Below, piece by piece: positions 1-13,100 of a stretch of 64,000 nt of DNA. This stretch comes from Macrophomina tecta (taxonomy: Eukaryota; Ascomycota; Dothideomycetes; Botryosphaeriales; Botryosphaeriaceae). The translations under genes and the position numbers were made by a program. Numbering within the stretch: the first letter of the stretch is position 1; each line of letters opens with the position of its first letter. The notes under the pieces were generated by a model, which saw only the letters and a list, made by a program, of their open reading frames with translations, was not told the origin of the DNA and made no database searches. Where the stretch lies: NCBI GenBank assembly GCA_024180945.1, contig JAKSGN010000006.1:124001-188000 (forward strand), in the 5' to 3' direction.

Positions 1-1028
1 GCAGAAAAGGCGCTTGGAATTGACAATATCACCCGTTGGAACTCATGGTTCAAGTTGCTTGATGCGGCTATCAGCCAAGAGGGTCCATTGTCAATATTCC
101 TCAACCAATACCACAACGAGCTGGAAGACGACATCCTCACACATGATGATTGGCAAGTACTCAAAATGACTCACGAGTTCTTGCAGCCGTTTTACCAAGC
201 GACCTTGGAGCAGCAAATGGAGTGGGCATCAATAGATCAGGTGCTAGAGAATATGGATATTCTTTTCATGCAGTTTGAGAATGCCAAGGTAAGCCATGGA
301 CGGCTCGATCGATTACCAGACCTGGACTGATGTTAAAGCAGGGCAAATACGCCAGCAACGCGCGTATGGTTCATTCCATTCACATGGGTTGGTGGGTTCT
401 CTCGAAGTATTATGAAGAGAGTGACAGAAACCCAATATATGCCACGGCATTATTGCTCCATCCAGAAAAGCGCCGGAGGTACCTTGACCGCCACTGGGCA
501 GAGGAATGGAGGCAGACCGCTATTGCTGGTGCACGGCAGCATTGGGCGAAGTACAAGGACCGGCCACTCCCGTCGGAGTCCGCGGCTCGGCTGAACGACG
601 AACGACGGGAAGTAACACCGTACGAGCGTATCAAGCAGTCAATGAGTGTCTTGGATGAACCCGGAGATGAGGATGAATTCGAAAAATTCGTCAATTCTCC
701 GCCAAGACCTATGACGACCAAAACACCGCTTGAATGGTGGTGTCGAGAAGAACAGAGAATTGAGTATCCACGTTTACACCAATTGGCCATTGACATACTA
801 AGTGTGCCGGCGATGTCCGACGATCCGGAACGGGTATTCTCTTGCGCAAGGCGGACAATTTCTTGGGACAGGGCACGGCTCTCGCCTGATACTATCGAGA
901 AGCTTCAATGCCTGAGCAACTGGGTGAAGAATGACTTGGTCCGCAAAGTCTACGTGGCAGTAGATGGTAAGGTCATGGATATTGCTGGCGGCAACGACGA
1001 CATGCATGGCGCTTCAGTTTTATATTAA
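1..1028 (+). CDS. hAT-family transposase, C-terminal part (5' cut by window)
   Basis: Transposase of a cut-and-paste DNA transposon. The reading frame is open from base 1 and includes the hAT-typical TRWNSW motif at about 31-48. It runs to 288, is interrupted by a 53 bp intron at 289-341 (GTAAGC donor, CTGAT branch site, CAG acceptor, phase 0), and resumes as GKYASNAR through to the TAA at 1026-1028. The C-terminal half carries the hAT dimerisation signature (SVPAMSDDPERVFS, then LSPDTIEKLQCLSNW). No stop or frameshift is seen in the visible part, so the gene may be functional or only recently silenced. It lies convergent to PKS-A, whose stop codon is only 35 bp beyond its own. The N-terminal BED zinc finger, if present, would lie left of the window. 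Family assignment is secure; activity is unknown. Confidence 0.88.
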
Positions 1029-1135
1029 TAATTATTGATAAGCTTAGCAATCGATAATAATATTAGGATCTGCCAATGAATACATAAAAATATGTCAATA
1101 TTATGTATTTATTTATTATTGGGATGTCTGCCTTC
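1029..1135. other. Junction between hAT element and 3' end of PKS-A
   Basis: The GC-rich KR-to-ACP-type linker of PKS-A (RPTARAEPVLRQHVEKADIP) changes within a few codons into AT-rich sequence that supplies the stop codon. In the other ACP-bearing modules of this cluster the KR is followed by a comparable linker and then an ACP. The inference is that the transposon, or a deletion at its edge, removed or displaced the 3' end of PKS-A. Confidence 0.5.
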
Positions 1136-4100
1136 TCGACGTGCTGCCGTAGAACCGGCTCAGCGCGTGCTGTTGGCCTTTCTCCCATCCCGCCAGTGCT
1201 GCGCCCAAAGAACGCTTGAAACAGTTTGGGCGGTACGTGGTACTTTGCCAACATCTTGGCCCAGTCGATTGGACTCAACGCAACGGTGATTGCATCAGAG
1301 TCAATCAGGGCTTCAATGCCGTTACGAGCGAGGAGCTTTGGAATGGAAAGGTAGCCGATGGTGTGTCGCAGGTCGGCACGACGACGGGCAGCTTCGCCGA
1401 CAGCCGACACGCTGCTGAACTGGATCGACACGGCGGGGAGATGCTGGGCGCGGCGGTGCGCAGCCAGAGCATCCATGAAAGAGTTGCAGGCAGCGTGGTT
1501 AGCCTGCCCAGCGGAGCCGAGCACCGATGCCATGGACGAGAAGAGGGCGAAGAAACGCACGGGATCCTGTTTCGTCGCTTGATGCAAATTCCAGCTTCCC
1601 GCAACCTTGGGGCCCATGAGCGCGCGGAAGCGCTGCATGTCCTGATTAGGGAGCGTTGCGGAATCAAGCACGCCCGCCGCTTGCACTACGCCGACGATGG
1701 GCCCCTGCTGCTGCCTCACCTCAGCAAGAACGCTTTCCACGGCGGAATGGTCAGCCACATCGCAACGATGGATTCGATATTGCGCATTCCCGGCTAGGAA
1801 GCGTCTCCAGTCGTTGCTGGCGTCGGCGGGGACCTTGCCGGAGCGCGAGAGGAAGGCAAAGCGCTTCCAGCCGCGTTCCCGCAGCATGCAGGCCGTCAGC
1901 ACGCCGAGGCCACCCAGGCCACCGGCGAGGACGACAACGCCATTGCGGTCTTCCGAGTTGGCCGTCGAGAGCGGGCGCGGAACGCGCGGCGACGTCGCAG
2001 AGGTCGAGGGCGTGCGAGCTACAATGACAGACTGGTTGTGCAGAGGGCCGCCTTGCTCACTGATCCACACATGTTCGAATCCAATGGCGTTCAAGAGGAA
2101 GGATCGCCATTGCTGGGCAGTTAGCAAAGGGTAGTCCGGACGTAAATCGAGGTCCGCGAAGAGCCACCAGCCAGCAGTCATGCCGAAGGTGGCATCTGCA
2201 AAGTACGAGGGTGCCGTGACCTCGGACAGCACCAGGTAGCCGCCATGCTTGAGGATCTGGCGCACGTGTGTCAGCGTGCGGGCGAGGTCTTTGGTCGCGT
2301 GCAGCACGTTGCAGGCCAGCACGACGTCAAAGCTCTGGCTGCGCACTCCTTGGGCGACGGGGTCCTTCTCGACGTCGAAGAGGTGGTAGTCGACGAACTT
2401 GTATTGCGCGGCGAAGTGCTTCTCAGCGTGCCGCATGAAGGACGTCGACAGGTCGGTGAAGTGGTAGGACTGGACGGCGTTGCCCAGCATGGGCAGCACG
2501 TGGCTCGTGGTGCCGCCAGTGCCGGCGCCTACCTCCAGCATCTTCATCGCCGCGCCCGGAACGAGCGAAGCAGCCAGGTAGCCCGTGATCTCGGCGGCCA
2601 CCTGGTTGCAGAAGCGAGCAAAGATGCCCTTCTCGTAGAGCTCTTGGGCAATGCGCTTGCTTGCGCCGCCGGAGAAGAGCAGCGTCAAGGGGTCTGTGGT
2701 GCCGCGGAAGACATCTGCATGATGGCCGTCGACCTGGCGCAGCATCTCTACGTGCGGGGCCAGGAAGGGATACGCCTGCTCGATGGCGTCCAGGCCCAAC
2801 GGCGCGTCTTCGTCGCGGGCAAACTGGTGGGCGGGATCGCCGCTTGAGTAGCGCTGGTACAGCCGCCGCTGCCTGTCCACCACGCCGCTTGCACCAACCC
2901 GCTGAGCGGCGCTGCGCAGCTGGCAGAAGCAATACAGAGAAAGAGCGCGCCATCCCCGCTCAATCTCGTCGACCGGGACGCCCAAGTCGGCGGCCGCCCG
3001 GGCCGAGATGTCGGCGACGGCCTGCTCGACGCGCTCGGGGCGGACGCGGGCGCCGGAGAGGGCGTCGGCGGTGGAGCGCGTGTCGGGCACGGCGTCGAGC
3101 GAGACCACGACCTTGCCAATGTGCTGCGCCCGCTGCATACGCCGGAAGGCCTCGACGACCTTGGCCCGCGCGAAGACCTCGGCGCCGACGGGATCCAGCA
3201 GGCCCTGGTCGACGAGCGCGGCGACGTCGGCCAGGTGGGGGGCAATGGCGCCGGGCTGGCTGTGCAGCTTGTCCAGCTCGACCAGCCGGTATTCGACGTC
3301 CGGGCGGTGCGAGCGCATCTGCTCCGCCGTCCAGATGGCGCGGCGGCCAATTTCGACCCAGTGGCCGCCATGGCGCAGGAGCGCCAGCGAGGTGGGGATG
3401 TACGCGCCGGCGAGGCAGTTCACCACGACATCGACGGCGCCGCCCTCGCGGGCCAGGTGTGCTCGCAGGCCGGCCTCGAAGGCAGCGGCATCGCGCGACG
3501 CGAAGACGGCTGTGACGCCCAGCTGCTCACGCAGGAAGGCGCGTTTGGGCTCGCTGCCGGCCGTGGCGACGACGACGCATCCGCGCTGCCGGGCCAGACG
3601 GACAAGGGCCTGTCCTACGGCGCCCGAGGCGGCGTGCACCAGCACCCGGGCGCCGGGCCGCACCGCGGGCGCGTCGAGCAGCGCCAGCCGCGCGGTGAGG
3701 AACGCAGAGGGCAGCGTCGCGGCCTGGACGGGCGACAGGCGGGCGGGCGCGGGCGCCAGGCGGTCGGCACGGGCGAGCACGCGGTCACTCAGGCAGCCGG
3801 GCGCGATGCCGAACACGTCGGCGCCCACGGCGAGGCCGGTCACGCCGGGCCCGACGGCCAGCACTCGGCCCGCACAGTCCGTGCCCACCTGCGCCGCGTC
3901 CACGTCCACGCCCGTCGCCGTCAGCACGTCCTTGAAGTTCAACCCCACCGCTCGCACCTGGAGCAGCACGCTGCCCGCCCCCGGCTCGCGGTGCTCCGCC
4001 AGCGGGATCCACCCCATGCTCCCCAGCCCGCCCGCCTGCGCTGCCTGCCGCCACGCGAGCTGCTGGGGCAGACGGCAGCCCTCCGCGGACGACTCGACCA

Positions 4101-7100
4101 TGCGCGGCACCAGCACCTTGCCGCCCCGCACGGCGAACTCGGCCTCTCCCTTGCTCCATCCGTCGCGGTGCTGCGTCAGGACGCGCACGAGACCCGGCAC
4201 GCTGCCCGCCCGCTCGACGTCGACAGCCGCGATGGTGAGGTCTGCATACTCCGCCCGAGCGCTGCGCGCGAGGGCCCAGAGCGTGGCGTGTGCCGGGTCA
4301 ACGCCCAGTCCCCCGGCCGGGACCGCGTTGCTGGTGACGAGGCACACTGGAGCGAGCTCATCCGCCGAGTCGGCTGCGGCCAGCGCGCGGAGCGCCGCCT
4401 GTAGGCTGCTCAGCCCTTGTTGCGCCGCCGTCTCTGTTGCCGGAATCATGTCGCTCTCTGACTTCGGCGGAGGCGGCACCACCAAAACGAGCTCGGCACG
4501 TGCAAAGTCCTTGTTGGAGATCTTCTCGGCGTCGGCGTACTTGGCCTTCAGGCCCAGCCTCGAGGCTAGTTCACTGATCCAGGGCTGATGTTCGGGCCCG
4601 GCAACGATGACGAGAGTGTCTCCCTTGCGACGGCCTGCCGATTCGACTGCAGGCGCGAGCGGAATCCATTCCACCTCAAACACGCACTTGTTCAGAATCG
4701 AATCGGTCCTCGGGGCCGCCCTCGACTTCATGGATCGTACCTCAACGAGGGGGCTGCCACGCTCGTCGACCAGCGTGATGTCCATCTCCACCATGCCCTG
4801 GCCGCGCGCACGGAGCCGCGCGACTGAGTAGCAACCCTGCCCGGCGTTGGCGACCGAGCTTTTGACTGCCACAGATTCGATCGTGAAGGGCATGTACGCT
4901 TGTTCCCTCTCAATCGCAAACGCTGCCGTCTGTAGCGCGCTATCGAGCAGGCCCACGTCGAGCAAAAAGCCGTTATCAGTCCGGGGTGCGCGCAACCGAG
5001 CGACTGCCACGTCCTCGCCCTTCCACAGCTCCTCTATTCGCCGGAAGCGCGCGCCATACTCAACGCCGAAGCCGGTCGACGCCTCGTACACGGCCTCAGC
5101 GCTCATGTGCTGCAAGCCCTGCGTCAAACTCGCAATCTCGATTGCTTTGCCAGCGGAGCTTTTTGCCGAAACCTTAGCTACTGTGCAGGAGAAATGAGGC
5201 GTTGCGGTAGCTGAGTTCTCGATGGCCCTGGAGGCGATGCGCACCCTGCCTTCTGCTGCGCCAGAGAGTGCCAGCCTGCCATCCAGTATGAGGCCCTGCT
5301 TGGCTGACACCCCCCCGAGGTCCATAGCAGTGGGTAGCTGTAGCGGGCGCTCGAAAACCAGATCCCGCAGCTCAACGCTACTCACACTAGCGTCGGTCAG
5401 CACCGGTGCCGGGCCTTGCTCGGGGCCGCGGATCGACCTCGCACCAGCAAATAAGGCCAGGGTTGCGTCAATGTAGATGGAGCCAGGAACGACGGCAATG
5501 CCATTGACTTGATGCTCCTCGAGGAGCTTGCCAAAGTGTCGGCCTAGCTTGCGTTCGAATCTGAAAACGTCCTTCTCTGGCGTTGGGAGCACCTGCTTCA
5601 CAACACGGTGGGGAATCGGTCTCCAGAAACGCTTGCGCCCTCCCTTTGCACTCGTGTCCAGTCCACTCCCCTGCCTTTTCTTCTCTGAAAGGAGTTTCAC
5701 AATATGCTCAAGGTGGTCCAAGGGCGACTCTGCCTCCGGACCCTCGTCATGCAGTGCCGCGATCCACTGGCGCTGGCCGCCTTGAGCGTCAGGAATGATG
5801 CAGCGCTGGCCCATTTTGGTCAGCGTCGGGCGCGGCCCGACCTCGACGAACGTGTCGAAGCCCGCCTCAGCCAGGAGGCGCATCCCCGCCATAAAGTCGA
5901 CGCCGCGCACCACTTGGTCCAGCCAGTACTGGGGCCTGCACGCCGGCGACGAAGATGATTTGCTAACCACTGCATCTGTGTATCCTGCGACGGTAGGAAA
6001 GAATTGCAGTGACGGCGCCGTGAGCTCGACGCTCTGCAAATCGCGGCTCATGTGCTCTCGGAGCGGCCCCATGAGAGGCGAATGGAAAGCGTGTGGGATC
6101 GCAAGACGAACCTTAGGCGCCCTGACGGCCTTGCAAATGAACTCGCACGCCTCCTCGGTGCCAGCAATATTGGTCATGCGCGGACCATTGATAGCCGCAA
6201 TGGCCACCTGCTCCCTCGAGTTGGCGGATTGATGGAATGCGTCAATCGCTTTCTGCACGGTGTCCGCGGGAGCGTGAATGAGGAACATTGCTCCCGTCGA
6301 CGACATGTCCGCAGCCACTCTGGCTCTGTCCGCAACCAGTCGCGCGGCGTCACGAAGGGTTATGACGCCTGCCGTGACTGCAGCAGCAAACTCTCCGAAC
6401 GAGTGGCCCAGAACGGCAGCTGGACGGATCCCGCGCGCTGACAGCGCCTCTGCCAGTCCATACTCTACTGCAAAGATGGCCGGCTGAGTGAACCTCGCGT
6501 CCTCCACCAGCGGCGAGTCCTGCTGCGTCGAAGGCCACAGAACATCGCGTATCAGGCTCTTGCCACCAAGCAGCCCCTGCTCTTCCATTGCCCGATCCAC
6601 ACGCTCAACGGCGTCGGCAAATGCTCGATCGGTGGAGAACAGGTGTTGACCCATGCCAACGAATTGACAGCCTTGGCCGGGGAACAGGAACGCAACTTTG
6701 TCGAGCGGTGGCACTGTTTGTTGAGCCACCGGCTTTCTCCTCGGCTTGGCCTGCTCGTCGCTGCTGCTTTGGTAGCTCTGCAGAATTACATGTGCATTCG
6801 TGCCGCCAAAGCCGAAGCCACTGATGCCACACACAAGAGGACGATTCCCGCCGTGCGACGCCGCCAGATCAACCACCTCGGTTGGAACTCGGATCCAGGA
6901 GGCGGCTTCTTTGAGGTCAATATATGGGTTGAGGGAATGGAAGTGCAGATTAGGTGGCAGCTGCGCGCGGCTCATCACTCCAACGGCTTTGACCAATCCC
7001 GCGATTCCGGCTGCGCCCTCAAGATGCCCTATGGACGACTTCACAGCCCCAAGGTAGAGCGGGCGCTGCTGTGCCGCTCGGGCCTCGCTGGCGAAGGCCT

Positions 7101-10100
7101 CTCGAATCGCGGCCACTTCGATCGGGTCGCCCAGCGGTGTGCCTGTGCCGTGCGTCTCGAGATAGCATACGTCGTCGGGAGACACACCGGCGTTCTGCAA
7201 GGCTTGCTCAATGAGAGCTGTCTGCGACGGACCGTATGGTGTGGTGAGATTAGCGGAGCGGCCGTCCTGGTTGACAGCGGAACCGCGTACAAGGGCGAGG
7301 ATGCGGTCACCATCGCGCTGCGCCGCAGCGAGGTCTTTGAGAACGAGGGCTCCACAGCCCTCGGCCTTGACATAACCGTCGGCCCCCGCATCGAAGGCTT
7401 TGCAGTGCGCATCAGGTGAGAGCATACGCGCTTTGCAGCCATTGATAAAAGGCGTAACACTGAGAATTGTTTGCACTCCTCCCACCAGTGCCATATCGCA
7501 CTCGCCCGAACGGATACTCTGCAGCGCCAGATGCATAGCCACGAGGCTGGAACTACAGGCGGTGTCTACCGCCATGGACGGTCCGAGTAGACCTAGCACG
7601 TAAGAGATGCGATTTGCGATGATGGAGAGCGCGCTGCCCGTGCCGCTATATGCTGTGTGCTCGGTCAGCGTCTGGCGCCAGTCAGGCGACAGGCTCCCGA
7701 CAAATACGCCTGTCTTGGTGCCCTTTAGCGTCTCTCTATCGTAGCCGGCAGCTTCAAAGGCATTGTGCGCTGTCTCGAGCATGACGCGCTGGCTCGGGTC
7801 CATCACCTTGGCTTCCATGGGCGTGATGCCAAAGCGCTCATTATCAAACCATTCGACGTCGTCAACGAAGCCTGCACGCATGACGTAAGCCGTCTTGCCG
7901 CCCGCCAGCTGGTTCTCGTCAAGAAATTCGTCGGCATCAAACCGTGCGTAAGGGACGTCCACAATACCGTCAACGCCCGCGCACAAATTCGCCCAGAACT
8001 CGTCGAAGCTATTCGCGGAGCCAGGCATGCGAGTATCAACGCCGATCACGGCTACGGCTTTATGCATCTCGGTCCCTTCATCAGGGATGGCACCGCTGTT
8101 GGTAGGTGTGGATAACGAAGCTTGGGGAGGAGCAGCGGCAACAGCACGCCGCTGTAACTGTTGGCTAATGTACTGCAGCAACTGGCTCACTGTAGGGTAG
8201 TCAAATACGAGCGTCGGTGCAAGTTCGACGCCCTCAAAGCGCTGAGCGAGCACGTTCCTGAACTGGACGGCAGACAAGGAGTCGAGCCCGCCTTCGTACA
8301 GCGATTCGTCTTTCCCTATGGATATTCCCGCCACCTCGAGCAGTGTCTTGTTTATCGTCTGTTCCACCTCCTCGATAGACATGACCCTTGATTGCGGTGC
8401 TGCAACGCGGGCCGCGCGGTGGTTCGTCTTTTGTTCGCGAGCTTGGCGCGGCGCAGCGTGCATAAAAGCGGCTAGCAGACAATTCTGCTGAGGGCTACGG
8501 GTGGAGGAAAGTGTCTTCCAGTCCAGATTGGCGCCAATCAGAGTATGATGACGCGGCAGCCGGGCTACCTGGATAGTCTTCTCCAGCAACGCCCCAAAGT
8601 CAGCACTTGCGATCTGGCCGACACCCCAGGCGTGAACATGGTCATCCACTCGGGCGCTCATGCCTACATCGGACACACCACCGAGCTGGACAGTTGCGGT
8701 TGGAACGCCATACACCGCATGCGCGTGGGCCAGGATGGCATCTAACTGGGCATTCGCAGCCGCGTAACTGGCCTGGGAAGGGAGGCCCAGTAAAGTTGCC
8801 ACAGAGGAGAAGGCGACGAAGAATTTGATTTCAGCTTTAGACGAGTCGCCGCATAGGTGCTCGAGCAAGCGACGAGCACCCACAACCTTAGGCTGATTTA
8901 CGATGTCGAAGCTGCTTGCGTCCAGACGGGCCAGAGTTGCGTCCGCTAAGACGCCGGCAGCGTGAACTATCCCGCAAACCGGCAGCCATCCGCGCTGCTG
9001 CAGCATCTCGCGTAACTGATGCAGAGATTTGGTATCTGAGATGTCCGCCGCCGCGACATGCACATCAGCGGACTTGGTTGAGATGACTTGTTGCCAGAGC
9101 TGCTCGCAGCCAGGAGCAGGACGCCCGCTCCGTGACAGCAACACAACGCGCTTTGCACCCTGACGGATGAGATATTGTGCAGAGAGCAGCCCGAGGCCGC
9201 CGGTACCACCCGTGACGATATAGCAGCCCTGGTCATCCTTGATGGGCGTAGCGTCAGAAGACGAATTCCCAGCGACGGTGACGTTTGGCGGCAGGGGACG
9301 GGTCGCTGCAATCATTCTGGTTCCTTGAAGATCAGTACTGGCCACCTCGAGCCCCAGCCGGGAGATTTCAGCGGCGACGTCAGCCGCCTTCGCGCCCTGC
9401 TCCAGCGATATCAGCAACAAACCTCCGGGTTGAACGCAGGTTGCTGCTGTTGGTAGATCGCCACTGGATGAGAGGACGATATCGAAGTCCGCGTAATCTA
9501 CCAGACTCGGAAGCGTGGGCTCTTCGGTGGGCAGCAGATGCACGTTGTCGCATGATGGCCGGAAACCTGGCTTCAACACCTGGCGGGTGAGTGCCAGTGG
9601 ACAAGTCGAACCGTATGTAATTCTTGATCCAGCTGGCCACACAGGATCTTCCTCGCCACTCAATGGTTGGGCGGTTTGCCCGAGAAGAATAAAACACTGG
9701 ACTTCTGGCTGGTGCTTACAGACATATTCAAGTAGCCGAGCCAAGTCTTTGCGCGTCCAGTCTTCCTGTGCTGAGCGGGGTTCAGCCTTGAGAGCTGTAG
9801 GCGCGTGGGTGCCAACGGTACTGCATATGCGGCTGTGACTGGGGTTGAGCGGTACAACGCGCGGCAGGTAAACGTCGCTTCCCCGAACGGCCAGCTCCAA
9901 CCCCAGGCGACGCGATTGTTCAGTGTCCTTGATGCATTTGAGGACGCTAGACAGCGCCGACATGTCAAGATCACCTGACGCTTGCACGTCGACCAAGCGG
10001 ACATCAATACTTTCGTACTCAGACCTTGCCGTCCTGCATACGCCAATATAGCCAGCCTGGGCCCCGTACATCTGAGCATCGTCGCTGGGGGTGTTGAGAA

Positions 10101-13100
10101 CTCCGCTTCCAATGAACACCACCGTCGGTCTCGAGGCTTCGGTCGAGCGCGTGGCCAAATCACCAAGGAAACCAACCAGATCCATCGCATGCGTCACCCA
10201 GGTACTTGAGGCTCCATCGGCGGAACAAGTCTGATCCATAGCCACGCGTGGTAAGGGGACAACGAGTACCGGAGCTGCTTCACCTGAGTTCATCTGGTCC
10301 CATGTTATTCTCTCATGCATATATGGGGCCTCTGGAAAGGCTTCACGGAGGGAGTCGACGAGAGATGACTCCTCGCCAGCACTCTGCAGGACAGAAGATA
10401 TGATCAATTCTCTCTCAGCCTCCAGTTCCGAAGCTACTGGGAGTTCGGAGATCTCAACACGTTTCCAATTGGATACGTAAACCTCAGCTCCAGAAACCTC
10501 ACCGGTGTCAGAGCGCTGATTGAGCTGGCTCTGGCTCACTTGGACGAGAGACAGGTCTTCTACTTGCAGCACTACCTTCTCGCTGTCATGATCAATGATA
10601 GTGACGGTTGCAACTGTGTGGCCATCAGGCCTGGTTGTTACTTCCGCCACAATCCATCGCGGGCCTGTCGATCCGGTTGGACCAGCCGTTACAGACATCC
10701 TGGACAGGCTCTCTTCAAGCGCCGGAAGACATGTCGACTTCTCCTCATCATCCACGGCGGCAAACAGTATGGCTTGTATAATGCTTGACCACTCCATCGG
10801 ATGCACAAGAAAGCCGGCATCGGCGTGACTGAACGGTACAAATGCGACCACTTTATGGGAGGAAGAGTCAGGGCTCGACCGGAAGAGCCGTGTGATTCTC
10901 TTGGCCTCGCCGCCGACTAAATACCCCAAACGACCCAGTCGGTCATAGAACACCGGAAGTGGGACCTTTTTTAGGTCAACAATGTGCTCTTTTATTAGCG
11001 CCGGCATGTGGCTGAATGCACGCAGATAAAGAGATTCGCGGACACCATCCTGAGCCACTGCCTGAACTTGGCAGCGTACCAGCACTGACATCGAGCCAGT
11101 GCCGGCTGCTGGGGCCAAAAGCACCGCGCACCACCGCGTTTCTTTGTCGACGCAGCATGTGAGTGTATCTCCTCTACCCATGTACGCGATTTTGGCTTTG
11201 TCGTGGATCACCAGGTCGTGCACTGTGACTTTGAAACTGTCTGCGCCGAGCGCTCTGCAGGCGGTCGCCAGGATGAGCTCAAGGATGACGGAAACGGGGA
11301 ATGACGCCATGCGCACTCCGAAGGCACGGTGTACGAATTGGTCGTTCCAGACTTCAAGGGAAGGCCCCAGACGGATAGTTGAGGTGATAACGTCCTCGCC
11401 GAAACTAAGAGGCTCGTCCCGCGATCTGACCAGCAATGGATGCTCTCTCGCTGATGGCATGACGAGGAACCGTTTTCCCATACCAGGTCCCGACGGGCTA
11501 TCGACCGCAGTAGAAAAGGTTTCTATGGAGGGCTGTCCTGGAGGGGAAGCGAGCACTACGCATGCGTTGGTACCCGAGAATCCAAAGCTAGAAACAAGAC
11601 CGTACGTCTCCCTCTCTCCATCTGTCGGCTGACCCTTGGGTGTAAGAGAATGAGTCGGGGACTCCGGTGTTCTGATATTGAAGCGGAGGTCTCTGGTTGC
11701 CCGCTCGATCTCCGGGTTGAGCGTCTCAAAATGCAGTTGCGGACAAGTCCGCTGCTCCTTCAGCACGAAAAGGGCCTTGATCAGGCCAGCCAGCCCACTG
11801 GCAGACTCTAAATGGCCAATGCTGGCTTTAGCGGAGCCTATCACCAGTGCCTCATCCTTTGAAGAACTGACTTCTCGATCTTTAGTATTAGCAGCATCTG
11901 TCGCGAAGACGCTTGCGAGTGCGCCCAGTTCGATGGGGTCCCCGAGCGCAGTACCAGTGCCGTGAGCTTCAATGTACGACACCTGGTTGGGCCCGACCTT
12001 GGCGTTCCGTAGAGCACCGCTGAGGGCACTCCGTTGTGACTGAGCCGTGGGTGTGGTGATGTTAGCAGCCTTTCCGGCATGGTTGGTCCAGGATCCCAGA
12101 ATGACGCCGTGGACCGGGCGGCCCTGTGCCATGGCCAAGCTGAGGGGCATGATGGCGACTGCGGCAACGCCCTCTCCTCGCACCATACCGTCTGCCTGGG
12201 CATCAAAGGCGCGGCACCGTGCGCTAGGAGAGAGCATCTTAGTACTGCAAAGCTGGACCCAACGCCGTTCAGATAAGTGTAAGTGGACACCCGCAGCCAC
12301 AGCCACTTGACACCGGCCCCCGCGGACCGCCTGGCATGCCAGATCCACAGCCACCAACGACGAGGAGCATGCGGAATCAACCGTGACTGAGGCTCCTCCA
12401 AGGCCAAGGACATGAGACACGCGATTGGCCAATACGGCAGAAGCTGTACCAGAACGGCCGTAGACGCCTTGTGAGACGGACTCTGGCTGCACGTCTGACC
12501 ACTCCACAGCGCTGTTACCAACGAAGACACCTGCCTCGAGCCCGGCAAGAGATTGTTTGCTCCAGCCGGCGCGGCTCAAACATTCGTAGACGACGTGGAG
12601 GGCTAGACGTTGCTGTGGGTCCATGGCCTCGGCCTCGCTGGCGGGAATATCGAAGAAATCATGGTCAAAGTGGTCGATGTCGGAGACGAAAGCGCCCTTG
12701 CGGACGTACACCTTCTCCTCTGACAATAAGCGATCTAGATCGAGCCGGTGCGCAGGAATCTCGGTCACACAGTCGACGCTCTCGTTGAGAATGTCCCAGT
12801 AGCGCTCCGGGGAGACGGCGCCGCCAGGGAGGCGGCAGGAGACGCCGACAATGGCCAGGCGAGCATCGTTCCCTCCGAAAGTGGCAGAATCGCCCCCGGC
12901 GCTGCTCAATGGCGTGGGGGAGCCAATATCTAGTGAGGCCAACGACAAACCGGTCGCTGCAGCGATGGCGTCAGCGGCCTGGCGGACGGTGGGGTGATCA
13001 AATGCGAAGGTGTTTGGGATTTCCTCCGGACCAAGGTCGAAGTCGACTTGAAGACGAGCACTCAGTTCCAGAGCGCGGAGGGAGTCGACGCCGCGGTACA

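Larger units (their letters stand above)
1..1130 (+). mobile_element. Right end of a hAT DNA transposon (approximate boundary)
   Basis: The element includes the transposase and an AT-rich tail at 1029 to about 1130. The right boundary is inferred from the sharp change between AT-rich sequence and the GC-rich PKS-A coding sequence at about 1120-1135. I could not identify a terminal inverted repeat or an 8 bp target duplication because the left end is outside the window. Confidence 0.55.

Noticed and set aside
3008..4588. Long open frames (526 and 427 codons) on the plus strand inside PKS-A
   Set aside because: They lie antisense to well-supported ER and KR-linker coding sequence in very GC-rich DNA, and their composition (Arg/Ala/Ser-rich) is typical of mirror frames.
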